Part shown: one piece after another, positions 1-12,174 of the stretch | Position numbering within the stretch: the stretch's first letter is position 1 | Layout of the letters: each line of letters opens with the position of its first letter | DNA from: Rotaria socialis | Lineage: Eukaryota > Rotifera > Eurotatoria > Philodinida > Philodinidae | Assembly: GCA_905331475.1 (NCBI GenBank) | Contig: CAJNYU010000904.1 | Location: forward strand, 1-64,000 | DNA length: 64,000 nt | Direction of reading: 5' to 3' | The notes under the pieces: model-generated | Told to the model about the DNA's origin: nothing | Database searches by the model: none | Seen by the model: only the letters and a program-made list of their open reading frames with translations | Translations under genes and position numbers: made by a program

Positions 1-757
1 ACAGCAATAATGTTTTTTAATAGGGAAATATTCAATATATTCCAAATTTATTATTACATCAAATGTTTTTAAAGATTTACTTCTTTCCTCTTTTGTTCTA
101 GATCTTCTATTATGATTTTTGAAATGGTTGACAAATGTTTACGAATTAAAGTGTACAAGTAATTTTAAAAATAAACAATATGCTTTTCTTTTTCGTTTCA
201 GAGGTGCAACTTACAATTTTCCAATTTTCTATTTGTTTTTCTATTTAAAATAAATAAACTATATATTTCTTCTCTTTATTTATAATGTTTTTTCATATAT
301 TAACCAATTAAAATTTCTTCTTTTTCATTTTAGATATAAAATAATGTTCCAGAATAATACTTATTTAATTATTTACTTTTTCATTTCTATGATACGTTGA
401 CGAGAGGTTCGTATTATTTTACTTTTTCCTAATCCTCTGCTATATGACAGCCTGTCAGAGCGGCTTCGTTGCCTGATCCATATAGATTCTTCGTGTTACT
501 CTGTTGCGGCGAAGTAGTGTAGTAGTCGGGAAGGCCTGCATGATGTGCGTGTAGTCCCTGACGTCGTACGGAGGGGATAACTACGTTCACTGCCCTACCA
601 ATCCGGCGTGGTCCGCTCTGTGCGTATCCGTATCTGGATACACGGCAGGTCTTTCTGGTCGCGCGCGAATAGTAAATAATCAATAGTTATCAAAGCAATT
701 TATTTGAGTAAATACTAGAAGAAGAAGAAAAAGAAGAAAAACAATCAATGAAATATT
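1..757. other. AT-rich gap at left edge, no gene recognised
   Basis: This stretch is mostly AT-rich and non-coding in appearance. Two pyrimidine-rich tracts ending in CAG or TAG near 200 and 333 look like 3' splice sites on the + strand, so an exon of a gene entering from the left is possible, but I cannot join anything to them. Positions 429-683 are less AT-rich and open on the minus strand for 84 codons, with no family resemblance I recognise. A GAAGAAGAAAAAG-type purine tract at about 719-744 precedes the 3' end of the next gene. Confidence 0.4.
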
Positions 758-3253
758 TTACTGTTTCTTTCGAATTTTTTCAAATGTTTCTCTATATTCA
801 ACGAGATGTGGATGAGTTGAAAATAATTTCTCTTCACCAATTTCAACTGCTTGTTGAACACATTTCATTGCCATACTATATTTTTGAGTTGAGAAATATA
901 ATTTCGACATATTGTGATATATTACAGCTAAATCAGGATGATTTTTTGCCAGTTTTTCTTCACGTATTTTTAATCCTTTTTGATAATATGTTAATGCTGT
1001 TGTATAATCTTTCATTTCACGATAAGTTTCACCTACATTCATGTATGTTGTTGCACAATCAAGTGGATTACATTTCACATTCTCTTGACTATTTAATGCC
1101 TTCTGATGAAATGCCAGTGCTTTTTCATAATCACCCATTAGTCGGTGAACATCACCAATATTACTATATGTAATAGCCCAGTTAGGATGTTTTTCTGGTA
1201 GCGCTATTTCCAATATTTTGAGACATTTTTCAAAGTAATCAAGTGCCTTTGAGTACTCTTTCAAATACCGGTATACTCTTCCGTACCGACTGAATGTAAC
1301 AGCAAAAGCTTGATTACTTTCTTCAAATGCTTCTTGTTGAATCTTATGAGCATTTTTAAGAGCCTCAAGTGCTGCCGTATAATCTCCCATTTCTTCGTAG
1401 CAGGCTACAAAATTCAAGTAACTAGCAGCCAAATCGGGATGAGTCGGAGGCAGAGATATTTCTCTTATTTTATGTGATTTTTCGTAATATTCCAGTGCTT
1501 TCGAGCATTCACCCATGCTGCTATACACTCCACCGATGCAGCTGTACGAATTAGCCAAATCGTGATGAGTCGGAGGCAGAGCTTTTTTCGTTATTTTGAG
1601 TGATTTTTCGTAATATTCCAGTGCTTTCGAGTATTCACCCATGTTTTTATACACTCCACCGATGTTACCATAAGTAGGCGCTAATGAAACATCATCTTCT
1701 GGAAGCGCTTTTCGGTTGATTTCGAGTGATTTTTCATAGAAAGTAACTGATTGTTGGTATTCACCTTGGCTGTGTTTCATCATTCCAAGCATGTGATAGA
1801 TATGTGCTCTCTCACTATCATCAGGAGCATTCTCGAGTAATTTATTGTAGAGTTCCTGAGCTTGATAGAAATAACCCACTTTCAGCATTAATTGACCCAT
1901 TCGATACCATCCACTACCGCTGATTTCCTGTTTGATGTTATCAGTAAGACCAGCCAGTTGTGGATCACTCTCGTCAGTAATAGTCAATTGTACTTCCCAA
2001 AGACGACTATACTCAGGCGTCTGTTTAATTTCACCAACACGAAAAACAGTGTGCATTGCAAATAATATTTCGTGTTCTTGTGGGAGCGCACTGTGCTCAT
2101 CAATCATTGCAAATGGTGTAATTGAAGTTGATATTTTAGTTTGATAGATACTGATAATAAAAAGGACGCCTACAGTATCGGTCTCGGCACTCGATACACT
2201 TTCAGCAAACATCGTAGAGAAGTCTCTATCTTTACTAGTCGATAAGAAATTGTTGAAAGATAGCAGACCACCTTTTGTATCAACCGGATGTTGAAAGTCT
2301 TGTTGACTGAGCCCTTGGCCACGATACACGGTAAACACTTTCTGGGAATCTGCCAACTGTTCCTGGTGCAATTGCTTCAGCTCAATATGTAAACGTCGAA
2401 TAAAAAATCCTAATTTTGTCATCACCTCCATATCAAGCATTCGCAAAGCACGGTTAAACATACCATAGAGAAACAATTCTTTTGTATACCACCAGACTGC
2501 TGATTTTTCGTAGTAATTACGCTTAAATACATCTATGTCTTTTTCACGAATTTTTTGTTGCTGGCAAAAGCTCGCTAAAGTATTCATAGATTTGCTGTCA
2601 TCGTGATCAATTTCTAATATGATATCCTTGAAAATCACCGAGTACATGTAAGATGGCGGTAATCGATCAAGATTTTGTTCGCTGGCTAATGCTTTTGATA
2701 TTTCTTGCTTTGGTATGAAGCTCATCGGTATTGCATTATGGTCGCATGATTATGTCGCCTTTGCTAGTTGCATGCATATAGGCTGTATTGAGTCATGAAT
2801 CCCTCTCACTTTCGACCATTCATTCGCCCATACTTTGTGGTCATCTTTGTTTGAACAGAAAACAAAGATCATATCAAGTTGAACTATATCATGTATAAGC
2901 GGCACTATCGTTTGGCCAAGTGACACAGAAGTGATTAAATAGATTTTCTGATCATCTATACTTGTTAGGTAATCAACACATTGGTCGACGTCAGTAAATG
3001 GTTCTACTGTCACGATAATCTTTCGAAGTTCCGTCAATGATTTTTGAAAATCTTCCGTGTTTTCATCAATATTGACATCGAGCCATACTAAAAGGAAATT
3101 TTGCACGATTCTTCTCGGTCGTGCTCGAAAATCTTCTGAGGAAGTTTCAACAGTGGCGCTAGTAATGGCTTGTTTTGATGCTGCTGAAACCACGTTTGTA
3201 CTGTATTCTGCAGATGTTGCGCTGCTAACTGTAGATGATTTGTTTTTATCCAT
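758..3253 (-). pseudogene. Arginine ADP-ribosyltransferase with C-terminal TPR array, interrupted by one in-frame stop
   Basis: Mono-ADP-ribosyltransferase of the R-S-ExE class, transferring ADP-ribose from NAD to protein arginine, fused to a tetratricopeptide array that probably binds partners. The frame opens at 3253 and meets TAA at 2750-2752 after 167 residues, then continues in the same frame for eight codons to the ATG at 2725 and on for 655 residues. In the 655-residue part I see the arginine in YRGQGL (135), the LSTS motif (161-164) and the EHE catalytic pair (217-219). About eight 42-residue kinesin-light-chain-type TPRs cover roughly 270-640. The 167-residue part is a conserved leader of this family as I know it from bdelloids, so the two parts are one gene. 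TAA is one base from CAA, so this is a recent nonsense change, a sequencing error, or a gene now starting at 2725. No intron is needed. Confidence 0.85.
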
Positions 3254-3528
3254 GTTGTATGTATTTAAGAGCTTTTACTAATATAAGAAAGAATGAATTA
3301 ATGGAATGAATAACTAAGCAGTGCTCTTTTAGATGATTGAGCTATTACTGATGTAGCAGTTGCATAATACCTATCCAGCGGAATGCAATGGTTGTTTGAA
3401 AAAAGAAATACTTATAGAATAGAATTCTTGTAAGCTTAAACTCTGAAATGTGCTTGTTTGCCATTCTGCAGGCTTCCCATCTAACTCAGTTAATTATGAC
3501 TTCAGGCAAAGACTTATTTTCTAGTTGA

Positions 3529-3856
3529 TACCCATGTCGCGAATACCGCTTCAATTTTTGCGGTAAACTGCGGTAATTTTAGAAAAGCGGTGAATTTGTA
3601 TGAAATGGGAGCCGGTAACCGGAGCGGTAATACCGCGATTAACCGCTAGTTTTTCCGGTACCCCTTTTTTACCGTCATCATATAGGAAAAAAGATGCCTA
3701 AAATAGCCCAATCAATGACTTTTAGCAACAATTTTTTATAAACGCTCAGCGAACCGGTTAATCGAAAAATACCGGCGGTAAACCACGGTGTTTCCCGAAA
3801 CCCCTGGTTTACCGCGGTAAACCGTCAATTTTACTCCGGTTTTTCCAACATGGGTA
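3529..3856. mobile_element. Candidate MITE rich in GCGGTAA/TTACCGC motifs
   Basis: A 328-bp block begins TACCCATGT and ends with the exact inverse, ACATGGGTA, giving 9-bp perfect terminal inverted repeats. Between them the sequence is crowded with GCGGTAA, TTACCGC, CCGGTAA and AACCGG in both orientations, unlike the AT-rich flanks. No coding capacity is visible. The flanking 8 bp (CTAGTTGA and GCTCATGA) do not form a clean target-site duplication, so the element is old or its ends are misjudged. A non-autonomous DNA transposon is the likeliest reading; the superfamily is not determined. Confidence 0.5.
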
Positions 3857-5673
3857 GCTCATGAAGTTCTTCACTATTTACTCAAATTTTGTTTGAGACA
3901 AGCTTTGATACCAACCGCATCCATGGAATTCAAGAAGTCAATATAAGGAAAGCATTTTGAAAGAGATTCAAACGATAGTGATCATTGTGCCAAATGATTG
4001 ATACAGTTGTGATTCTTAATATAAATGCAGCAGATCAGTATGGTACCAATTACCATAGTACTAATACCTTAGTCATAATACTAGCTAAAGACTAAATAAT
4101 TTTCACATGCGTTGACAATCAATTGAAAGATTGGTAGCTTTCATCCTTTCGCATCGAAGTTTCTTTTGAGTAGATCCAGCATTTTATTTTATCTATCTCT
4201 TAAATCAAATGTATGTTCGGAAGAAAATTCAACAGCTAGATATGTCTAGAAACCCTTAATCTTTTATCGAAAATCAATCTCTTCACACTAAAGACCATTC
4301 ATTCTAATTTTTCTATATTATCTATAAACAATTAAAGTGGAATAAAATATACTTACAAAGTTAGTGATATTGAAAAGTGCGAATCTTTGTCTGTTATATC
4401 CACAATGGCTTGTACACCATATTTATCGTTGACGAAATTACTTGATTTTTTCCACCTTATTTTTGTCCACTTGAATCAATCAACCGTGTTATTTGCAATA
4501 GGCAAGCAGTATTTTTTTTCATATATACGCTCGTCACTGCATGTTTTTTTTTCTCTTTTGATCTTCTTCCTTTTTTTTTGCTTGTTTGCGATTTTGTTTT
4601 ATCATAATCAAAACAAAATTATACACTGATATATACATAAAAAAATAAACCACCTTTGAATTTCGAAGTTTCCTTTTTTGATGAGTAAAAGAAAACTTGA
4701 TTTTTTGCTCTCGTATATGAGAAATAGCTGCACAATCAAGACTTTCTATAGGCAAAAAAGAATATCAGTGAATTATAGGTCAAATAAGACGACGTCAGAT
4801 ATTTTTGTTGAACAAGTCTATTAAAATAGAATCGTATAAAATTGGCTGAAAGAAAAACGTCAAAAGTCAAAAATGTCGAAAATGCTATAGATAGAGTGTA
4901 AAACCAGCTTTTCAACAATCCTATATGGACAATCTGTAGGAGTATCCATCGTTGTACTTTTAAATGGATAGCGTATGCTCAAACTCGATTTATAGCGCTC
5001 TCGACATTTTTTACTTTCAACATTTTTTCTTTCTGCCAATTCTATGCATACCCTAGGAGATTATTCAATCCGAATATTTTGCAATGAAATATTTAATATG
5101 ATAATTATTATTATCACTTTTAAGTTAACGATAGAAAATTGCAATTTACGTTTGAGAAGCTATTTCAGGAGATAGGATTTTTTCTTCGTGATCGGTGTCC
5201 TTTATAAACTGACTTTGTTATGTTGAAAAATCAACTAAATTATACTTTGATATTCTTTTAAAATTATTTTCAACAAATCTTATTCATATCTATAAATAAA
5301 AGTACAAAAAGAATTTAATTTAGACAAATGAAATTATTTCACGCATACTATTGACCCTCTATAAAAAAAAGTCATGGAATACGTAGTATCTTGAAGCTTT
5401 TAATTTTGTTTATAAATAAACAAGACATGCAGAATATCTGTATAGGTGCTCTTGCTGTAAACGATACTCTTTTATAACACATTGGTAGAACTGATAGTAT
5501 GTATCAAAGTTTTATCATAAGAAAGTTCTAGAGAATAACATCGGCATGCATCGATTATTCAGATTCTACAATATTATTTCTATTGAGATGACTGACTGTT
5601 CATCGATATCTTAAGATAGAAAAGCAGAAACACGGAGAAAGATCAACAAATACGAAGTTCTATTTATTTTATT

Positions 5674-5835
5674 ATGTTGTCAAACATTCGCAAACTGCTG
5701 GACTCCATAGTTGTCGATGAATCAAAGGAAAATTACAAATCACCCTACTGTTTCGAAACATATCAGCAATGGATTGAAGTGAAAGGGAATGCTAGAATAA
5801 GTTCTCCTCTTGCTATTTTCACTTATTTGAACTAA
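5674..5835 (+). CDS. Weak small ORF, 53 residues
   Basis: An ATG-started frame of 53 codons with a less biased amino-acid composition than its neighbours, including SPYCFETYQQWIEV. No signal peptide, domain or splice continuation is obvious. It could be an exon remnant or a chance ORF; I do not recognise it. Confidence 0.15.
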   Translation: MLSNIRKLLDSIVVDESKENYKSPYCFETYQQWIEVKGNARISSPLAIFTYLN

Positions 5836-6724
5836 ATCTTTGTCGAAAAGATTCTCCGTATGATTCTCAACAAACGAATACAATAGAACAAAATATAAAT
5901 ACTCCATTCTAGCGATATATTTATTATATACAAGGAGAATTATCTAACTAAAGAAAACACTTTTCTTTTTATTTAAGAAAGAAATAAAATAGATCTTGTG
6001 GATGTTCACCAACTTGAAATACATGAATCACGCATTAATACTCCAGTATGTGGTTGTTCATCTTTTTCATTACTGGGAATTTTTTCTTCTTCCAACCATC
6101 ACTAACTCTCTCTGCGTTGTTTACTGTAAAAGCCTTATGCCTTCTTCATCAAATATCAGTATAGATTTCTGAACGTTGCTTTACAGATAAAAGACTTTTG
6201 ACTCTGTACAACAAGTCATTACTTTTTGTCGAAATTCTTTAGAAAATTCGCATCGTATTTTGTATTCGGATGTAGCTCGACTGCCAATCAAATTTATCCT
6301 TCAAGTGCATCGTTAGAAAAAATAAAATTACGTAATGAAATGTGTTTAACAGATTCATTGTTAAACAAATATACTGACTAAATCTATGATGAATTTTACA
6401 ATTAACTTAGATTATGTTCTTGTCTGCTGTTAAAAATACTCTTCATATCAATTTTGCAGCATTGAATTCTGTTCTTCTCTTTCATTTTCACAAAAAACAA
6501 ATATTGAAAATTTAAATATAAATAAATTAACTTCATTTTTATTCTTTGGGTCATCATTAAAACTTCAACAAGCTGGCAGGAATTCTAACAAAGTACTGCA
6601 ATGAAATTCTCGAATCAAAGTTTTTCGTATGGAAGAATCATGCATTCTTCCAGTGACTATTGTGTTGCTTTTCAATCATTCACAATAATTTGTTTCTGCC
6701 AGTATCACTGACAAATAAGATTCA

Positions 6725-8661
6725 ATGAAAAGATTGCAGCATTCCGCACCAATCGTGACTTCTGTTAAACGGAATCGATCACTGAGTCGAAGTAAAGTAA
6801 GATTTGAAAACGAACCTTATTTTATTTGTTCCTACTAATATTTGATTAGGTCGAGCCCAATCCAATATCAAGTCAACTCAATGAACGTGTGCTACCATCG
6901 CGTACAGAATCAATAGCAAAACCAACTAAAGCGCTTAACAAATCCAACATCGTTTCAGAAAGCAAGATATCCTTTGCAGTTGATGAATATTCTTTTCTAA
7001 CATCTAATAGGAGACCTTCTCCTAAACCATATCCTACAAATTCATTTGATTCCTCAACAACTTCTAATAGGACTCAACATGGTGGTCGGTGGTAATATGA
7101 TTGACAACAATAGTAATAAACTTTTCCAAATTCTACAATCTATTTTAGGTTACCTTCCAGCAAAACTAAAATCATTTTATTACTCGTTATTTTCTTAATT
7201 GTTTGTGCTGCAATTATTCTTCCGCCTGTGCTCACAATGGTGATATTTGGGAAGAAAAAAACATCAGGCAAGATAATTGTGGTTATTCAAAAGTCTTAGT
7301 TGATTTTTGTTTTGTTATTGTTGAATAGGCACATCTCGTGCAGACTTGAACGTTTCATCATGCTCAAATATAGCGACGTGTATGGGATCTGAAAATCAAT
7401 ATCCAATAACATCTGGCGCTATTCTATATCCATTCGATGGTAATACCCGAGATGCAAGTCTACTAGCTAACGGTAGTCCGGTTGGCGCATTCTTACTACT
7501 CAGCTATAATTACGGTGCCTACTCTGGATCTGTGATTCTATTAAATGCCACTCAACAGTAATATGTCAGCATTCCATTCATCGATTTTAGAAATACCAGC
7601 TTTACACTTGAAGTGTGGGTATTACCAATAAATGCCGCAACAAATAGTGGTCTACAAGACGACTTTCCTATTTTTGGACAGTGTGATGGATATCTTACAT
7701 GTTTATTATTAACTTTTCGTTCGGGTCGTATTCAATTAAGCTTTAATTCCATGGCAACAAATGTGACTCTTACTAGTTCAACACTGATCCCATATTGGAA
7801 CTGGATACATGTAGCTGTTGTATATGATATTACTATTTATCAACAACTCATTTATATTAATGACATTATTTATACAGTATCTGAAGGTATTGTCACGCCA
7901 TTTCAAAGTTCTTCATCACTTGCTAGTACTACTATTGGACGACAACATCATCGATTTCTATTTTTCTATTCAGAGTATGATTGATCAATTTTTGATAACA
8001 CCACAAACGGCTAAATCATCTTGTCAAATATACAATGACGCTTTATTAGTAGCATATTTCCCGTTCGACACAAATAGGACTTTGAACGATCGGAGCGCCA
8101 GTGTTAGTCCGAGTACCTCGTCGGGTACGAGTATTACATCTGGCTATGTTCAAGAAGCATTATGATTTTCAGCAATTACAAACAGCTTGTTTTCCGCATT
8201 TTCGCCGATCGCTTACGTTCACAATATTGCTATGGGTAAATTCAACAGCTGTCTCTGGTGGTGGTACTATTGTTCATGTGTCTTCGGATCAAAATGGAAA
8301 TGGAACAATAGTCGTCCAAACGGTACAAAATAGTACTCTCACAGCAGCTTTTGCTGGATCTATACTAGCAACAAATACATGGACTCATTTAGCGCTTGTT
8401 TTCAGTAGTCGAAATGGGATACGATTTTATGTTAATGGAACGCTTAGTAATGCACAACCTAACATAGCGAATATTCTCGCATTCTGGTCTTTCACTAGTT
8501 CACAACTGTATATTACACTTGGTAACTCACAAATTACAGCAGCTACAGTCCCGTCTTGCGAAAAAGGTACACTACCGATCGTTTCAGGAGCTATCGACGA
8601 ATGTCGACTTTGTATGACTGAACTGAACGGCGAAGAGATTTGCACACTTGCAAATCCGTAA
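6725..8661 (+). pseudogene. LamG-domain (concanavalin A-like) single-pass membrane protein, decayed
   Basis: Exons join in phase as 6725-6796, 6850-7091 and 7149-7267, then from 7329. They encode a Ser/Thr-rich cytoplasmic tail, a transmembrane helix (IILLLVIFLIVCAAIIL) and two extracellular LamG/LamG-like domains, a type II membrane layout. The third intron (7268-7328) starts GC, a consensus-like AG/GCAAGA donor. The ectodomain is broken four times: TAA at 7559-7561 just before YVSIPF, a frame change near 7970-7978, TGA at 8163-8165, and another frame change between about 8166 and 8215. After the last lesion the second LamG domain reads cleanly (SGGGTIVHVSS through EEICTLANP) to the stop at 8659-8661. 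Family function would be glycan or protein binding at the surface. The lesions cannot all be removed by plausible introns, so I call it a pseudogene. Confidence 0.75.
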
Positions 8662-9821
8662 CAATATCATCATCAAACAAACACGATCAATATTTCGATT
8701 CACTTCGAATAATTAACCTAATAAATTTAACCTGAAACTTCTTCTGCTTCCTTGAAAGCTTTTCATTAGTCAGTAGTGTTACATCGCGGCAACAACGAAG
8801 TATTTTAATTAAAAAAGCGATCTTGTTTTTATAGAAAGAAGAAAAATAAATAAATAAGTACAGCCTATTTTTCATTTGATTTCAACTGCAGAGAATTTGA
8901 AGTACGCAAATAAAGAACACACAAGAAATAATTGTATTGCAATCATCAATTGTTCACATGAATTCATAATGCCATGCAAAAGTCATTTCGATTTGTGTTC
9001 AAAAAATACACAATGGAAATTATCTCGTAAAATCATTTGTTTTTTAAACAAACGAATCGTATAATGAAAGAATGAAGAAGCTTCATAGAATATGAATGTT
9101 TGTTTATTTTGCATTATTATCACAATCATGAATGAAGACAAAAAAAAAGACATCCTTGCATGCATAATTCTTGACTAGACATGAATTTATTTGTTGCAGC
9201 GAATTTTTGTACATGTTCGCGGTCAACAATTGAATTGAGAATATCGATGATTCGATAAAAGCATGTGAATAATTTCTCTATCATTCGTTTGTTCAAGAGA
9301 TATAAAAAGATCAAAAGACAGCGTAATGAATGAGCAGCTCTTATTCTAAAGAGATAGATGAAAGAGAAGCGGCTGCTCGCAACAACATATCAAAGTTTTT
9401 ATTCATCATCACGAACAACAAACCATGATCAGTAACATAACCGAGTGAGTTAGATCAGCTCTGACAGGCGAAGTTGTCTGTTACATTTATTTCGATGTAA
9501 CTTTTTTTTTGTATCAATCTAACGAAGTCTCATGTATGTGTCCTCGTTAAAATGAGATTAATATAAAATAACTTGCGAGACTTCGTTCAATTTACATTTT
9601 TATCGCGTTTTCACAATAGAAAATGCAACGTTTTTTTTCCGAATAGAATCATCAAGCTTATGTGAAGCTGAGTGCATCGAAGCATATTATCGTCATAATC
9701 ATATTGGTATGTTAATTATTCGCTTCTCGCGCGAGCAGCCATGCTTGACTGTTATTCTTTCCCCTGATCAATCTATTTGCTATATATACATATATATTTA
9801 GATTTGAACTCAACAGTAACG
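8662..9821. other. Intergenic region with a decayed exon fragment and duplicated F-box 5' flank
   Basis: Positions about 8905-9030 read in the + strand as a fragment (NNCIAIINCSHEFIMPC then SHFD and TQWK) that matches the frames behind F-box genes A and C (NCIPIIDCSHRFIIPY), so it is another relic of that unidentified family. From roughly 9190 to 9820 the sequence resembles the flank upstream of F-box gene B (about 19220-19825), with shared landmarks such as a bend of poly-T, ATTAACATAAAA-like runs and the CTTGACtGTTAT segment just before the start. These show that the genes were duplicated together with their 5' regions. Confidence 0.5.
9796..9809 (+). promoter_or_regulatory. Conserved leader motif before F-box gene A (probable 3' splice site)
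   Basis: ATTTAGATTTGAAC lies 12 bp before the chosen ATG. The same 14 bases occur just before the starts of genes B (19806-19819) and C (33790-33803). The TTTAG suggests the acceptor of a 5'-UTR intron; a promoter element is an alternative. Confidence 0.4.
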
Positions 9822-11588
9822 ATGAACAATACGACACTAGAATCGCTATCCAACGAGTTACTTCTTGATCTATTCGAATTATTCGATGTAGTTAATCTTC
9901 TTCGTGCTTTTTCTGGCCTTAATACTCGTTTTAATTCTCTACTTTATACTGATGTTCGCTCGTATCGCGTCGATTTACGCTCAATATCAAAAGAAGATTT
10001 TAATATTTTATATCCCGCATACCTTCCTTTGATATCAAATCGTATCATTTATCTTCGACTCTCTGATGATGAAGATACACCCTATCAGTGTATTTATTTT
10101 CAATCAACTGGCTTTACGTTGAGTCGATTTGATAATCTTCGTTCATTAACGTTGAACAACGTTAGTTCAGATTTGAACCTCAATCAACATTTTTTTTCTG
10201 ACCTTCATGAGCTTCATAACTTAACGAATTTAAAATTTGCCCATTGCCGATTGTATCATCTTCATGTGGAAGACTTTCGAGGTGTCATTGATCAAATTTG
10301 GAGTCTACCAAAGTTGACTCATTTATATTGGGATTTCACTTTTAAATATGAACGTCATTTTTTGATACCTACTTGCCTATCAACCTCGTTACAGTACTTA
10401 ACTATTCGTAACTATAATTGTTGTTCGTATAATTTTTCTCGTCTATTCGAAAAGACACCTCGTTTACGAAAATTTTCCATATCATCAGACAGTAATGAAG
10501 ATGATGATTTACCAATTAGCCGTGAATTTCTACCGGCACCTCAGAGTTTATCCGTAACAAGACTTATTCTATTGTCAATACGTTCACTACCTCTAATGAC
10601 TAGTCTATTTAAATTATTACCTAGTATTACGCGTCTAAAAGTCGAAATATATTCTATTACCTTAGATGGACATCAATGGAAAGAGATGATTGTTAACTAC
10701 TTACCTCAACTTAGAGATTTACAATTTAAGATAGATTTGGATCTTTGTCGTTCGATTGATGATTCAACAAATGAAGACAAAGTTGATCAATATCTATCTA
10801 CATATCGTACATCGTTTTGGATCGAACATCATCAATGGTTTGTTCGATGTCATTGGAGTCAATGGAATGAATATCTTCGAATTAGTGTTTATTCATTACC
10901 GTATGCGTTCGTTTATTTTCCTCTTTTCGATAACGATCATAATTATCATACAAAATCGACTTGTTCATCTGATATACATCATTCCTACGATTCTGTTCGC
11001 ATCCTAGGATATGAACCATGGATGTTTCACGATGAAGCGTTATCTCATATTCAACTAATCAATATCGAAAAATTATCCCTTCAACTTCCTGTTGATCAGC
11101 AGTTTTTCTCAATAATTCCTGATCTTGAAAATTTACTGTCACTTACTGTAGCAATTCCGACTGAAAATCATCGACTACAATTACAAGCGTTACTTGATCG
11201 TGCGCCTCGTCTATTCTCATTAGCATTCAAATTTTGTGTCACTTCTGCAATGCCACCATATCGATATACAAGTTCATCAATATGTCGACTTGATTTACAA
11301 GGCTATGATCCGTCGCGTCGCCGCCATCGCTATGATAGCAGACAATGTATGGAATTAAGTCGATCGTCAATAGGTATTCAATGTCGAATACTAGTCATTG
11401 AAGTAGAAAAGCCCAAGTGTATTTTGCAATTAATTTATTCAATGTTAAATCTTCGAACACTACATGTTTTCTATGAAAATGATAAACGCAACAATCAATA
11501 TGATCTTGTAAAAGTCTTACAGCATTATTTACTGTCAACATGGACAATTACCAGATTTTGTTATGGACATATCATTATTCAATCATGA
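9822..11588 (+). CDS. F-box/LRR-type protein, paralogue A
   Basis: Single-exon protein of 588 residues from the ATG at 9822; an upstream TTG at 9777 is in frame, but alignment with paralogues B and C supports the ATG. Residues about 5-45 form an F-box (LESLSNELLLDLFELFDVVN then LLRAFSGLNTRFNSLL), which would dock to Skp1 in an SCF ubiquitin ligase. The rest is a long series of degenerate leucine-rich segments (for example LRSLTLNNV, LTNLKFAHC, LPQLRDLQF, LENLLSLTV, LRTLHVFYE), likely the substrate-binding solenoid. The substrate is unknown. This is the first of three tandem-oriented paralogues in about 26 kb, each with related 5' and 3' flanks. The frame is intact and looks functional. Confidence 0.85.
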   Translation: MNNTTLESLSNELLLDLFELFDVVNLLRAFSGLNTRFNSLLYTDVRSYRVDLRSISKEDFNILYPAYLPLISNRIIYLRLSDDEDTPYQCIYFQSTGFTLSRFDNLRSLTLNNVSSDLNLNQHFFSDLHELHNLTNLKFAHCRLYHLHVEDFRGVIDQIWSLPKLTHLYWDFTFKYERHFLIPTCLSTSLQYLTIRNYNCCSYNFSRLFEKTPRLRKFSISSDSNEDDDLPISREFLPAPQSLSVTRLILLSIRSLPLMTSLFKLLPSITRLKVEIYSITLDGHQWKEMIVNYLPQLRDLQFKIDLDLCRSIDDSTNEDKVDQYLSTYRTSFWIEHHQWFVRCHWSQWNEYLRISVYSLPYAFVYFPLFDNDHNYHTKSTCSSDIHHSYDSVRILGYEPWMFHDEALSHIQLINIEKLSLQLPVDQQFFSIIPDLENLLSLTVAIPTENHRLQLQALLDRAPRLFSLAFKFCVTSAMPPYRYTSSSICRLDLQGYDPSRRRHRYDSRQCMELSRSSIGIQCRILVIEVEKPKCILQLIYSMLNLRTLHVFYENDKRNNQYDLVKVLQHYLLSTWTITRFCYGHIIIQS

Positions 11589-11901
11589 CTTTTTTCAAAA
11601 AAACTGTAAATTTAGTTGAACAAAAAAAGAGCATTTAAAAATAAATGGTGAATAATTGATTCTAACTATTTTTATTTTGTGGACATGCGTGAAAAGGAAA
11701 AGAAAATAAGTGTATTGATGTTTTTTTTTCTTATTTTGTTAACGAAGAGGAAGAAAACATGCAAAAAAAGGTAATCTTATCGTATCCGGTGTTGTTGTTC
11801 AATTTAGACGTAAACAATGGCAAGATTTTTTTCTGAAGTGTGTCTCTCACCGCTAGTAATGTTAAATAAATTAAATTCGGCATATTTTATTTTAGATAAC
11901 T

Positions 11902-12054
11902 ATGTCAGAGAGATTTTATCACGGTGATCCTAATCGTGAGAATAACTTTTAGATTTATCCACATCATAAACCGTAACAGAATTCTCGTTCGGATAGAAAT
12001 GAAAGAACTAAAACGAGTAATTGTATTCCAATCATTGATTGTTCTCACAGATTC
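11902..12054 (+). pseudogene. Decayed companion ORF behind F-box gene A
   Basis: The frame starts MSERFYHGDPNRENNF, hits TAG where sister copies have TGG, continues IYPHHKP, hits TAA, and then reads NCIPIIDCSHRFIIPY to a stop. It is one of at least four relics (see 22434, 23026 and 35879) of an unidentified small protein that follows each F-box paralogue. Function unknown. Confidence 0.5.
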
Positions 12055-12174
12055 ATCATACCATACTAAGATCATTTCAATATGATTAACAATGCGCAAT
12101 GGCAGCCTAGTCTTGCTTAAACAATCATATAAACACTACACGCTTCAAATATATCTCCTTATACTTGATGATCA

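Larger units (their letters stand above)
3254..6724. other. Long intergenic region
   Basis: About 3.5 kb with no gene I can support. It contains the GGTAA-rich inverted-repeat element at 3529-3856 and a weak 53-codon ORF at 5674-5835. The remainder is AT-rich with several poly-T tracts (for example 4500-4580). Other open frames here are short and have no recognisable motif. Confidence 0.5.

Noticed and set aside
429..683. 84-codon minus-strand ORF in a GC-richer patch
   Set aside because: No motif, no signal peptide and no splice partner; the composition difference alone does not support a gene.
748..1173. Long + strand frame opposite the TPR array
   Set aside because: It is antisense to strongly supported TPR repeats and has no motif of its own.
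2750..8165. Alternative genetic code or general stop readthrough to explain in-frame TAA, TAG and TGA
   Set aside because: Many intact genes in the window (copper monooxygenase, DNAJA, PP1, F-box A and C) use no internal stops and end at all three stop codons, so the interrupted frames are lesions.
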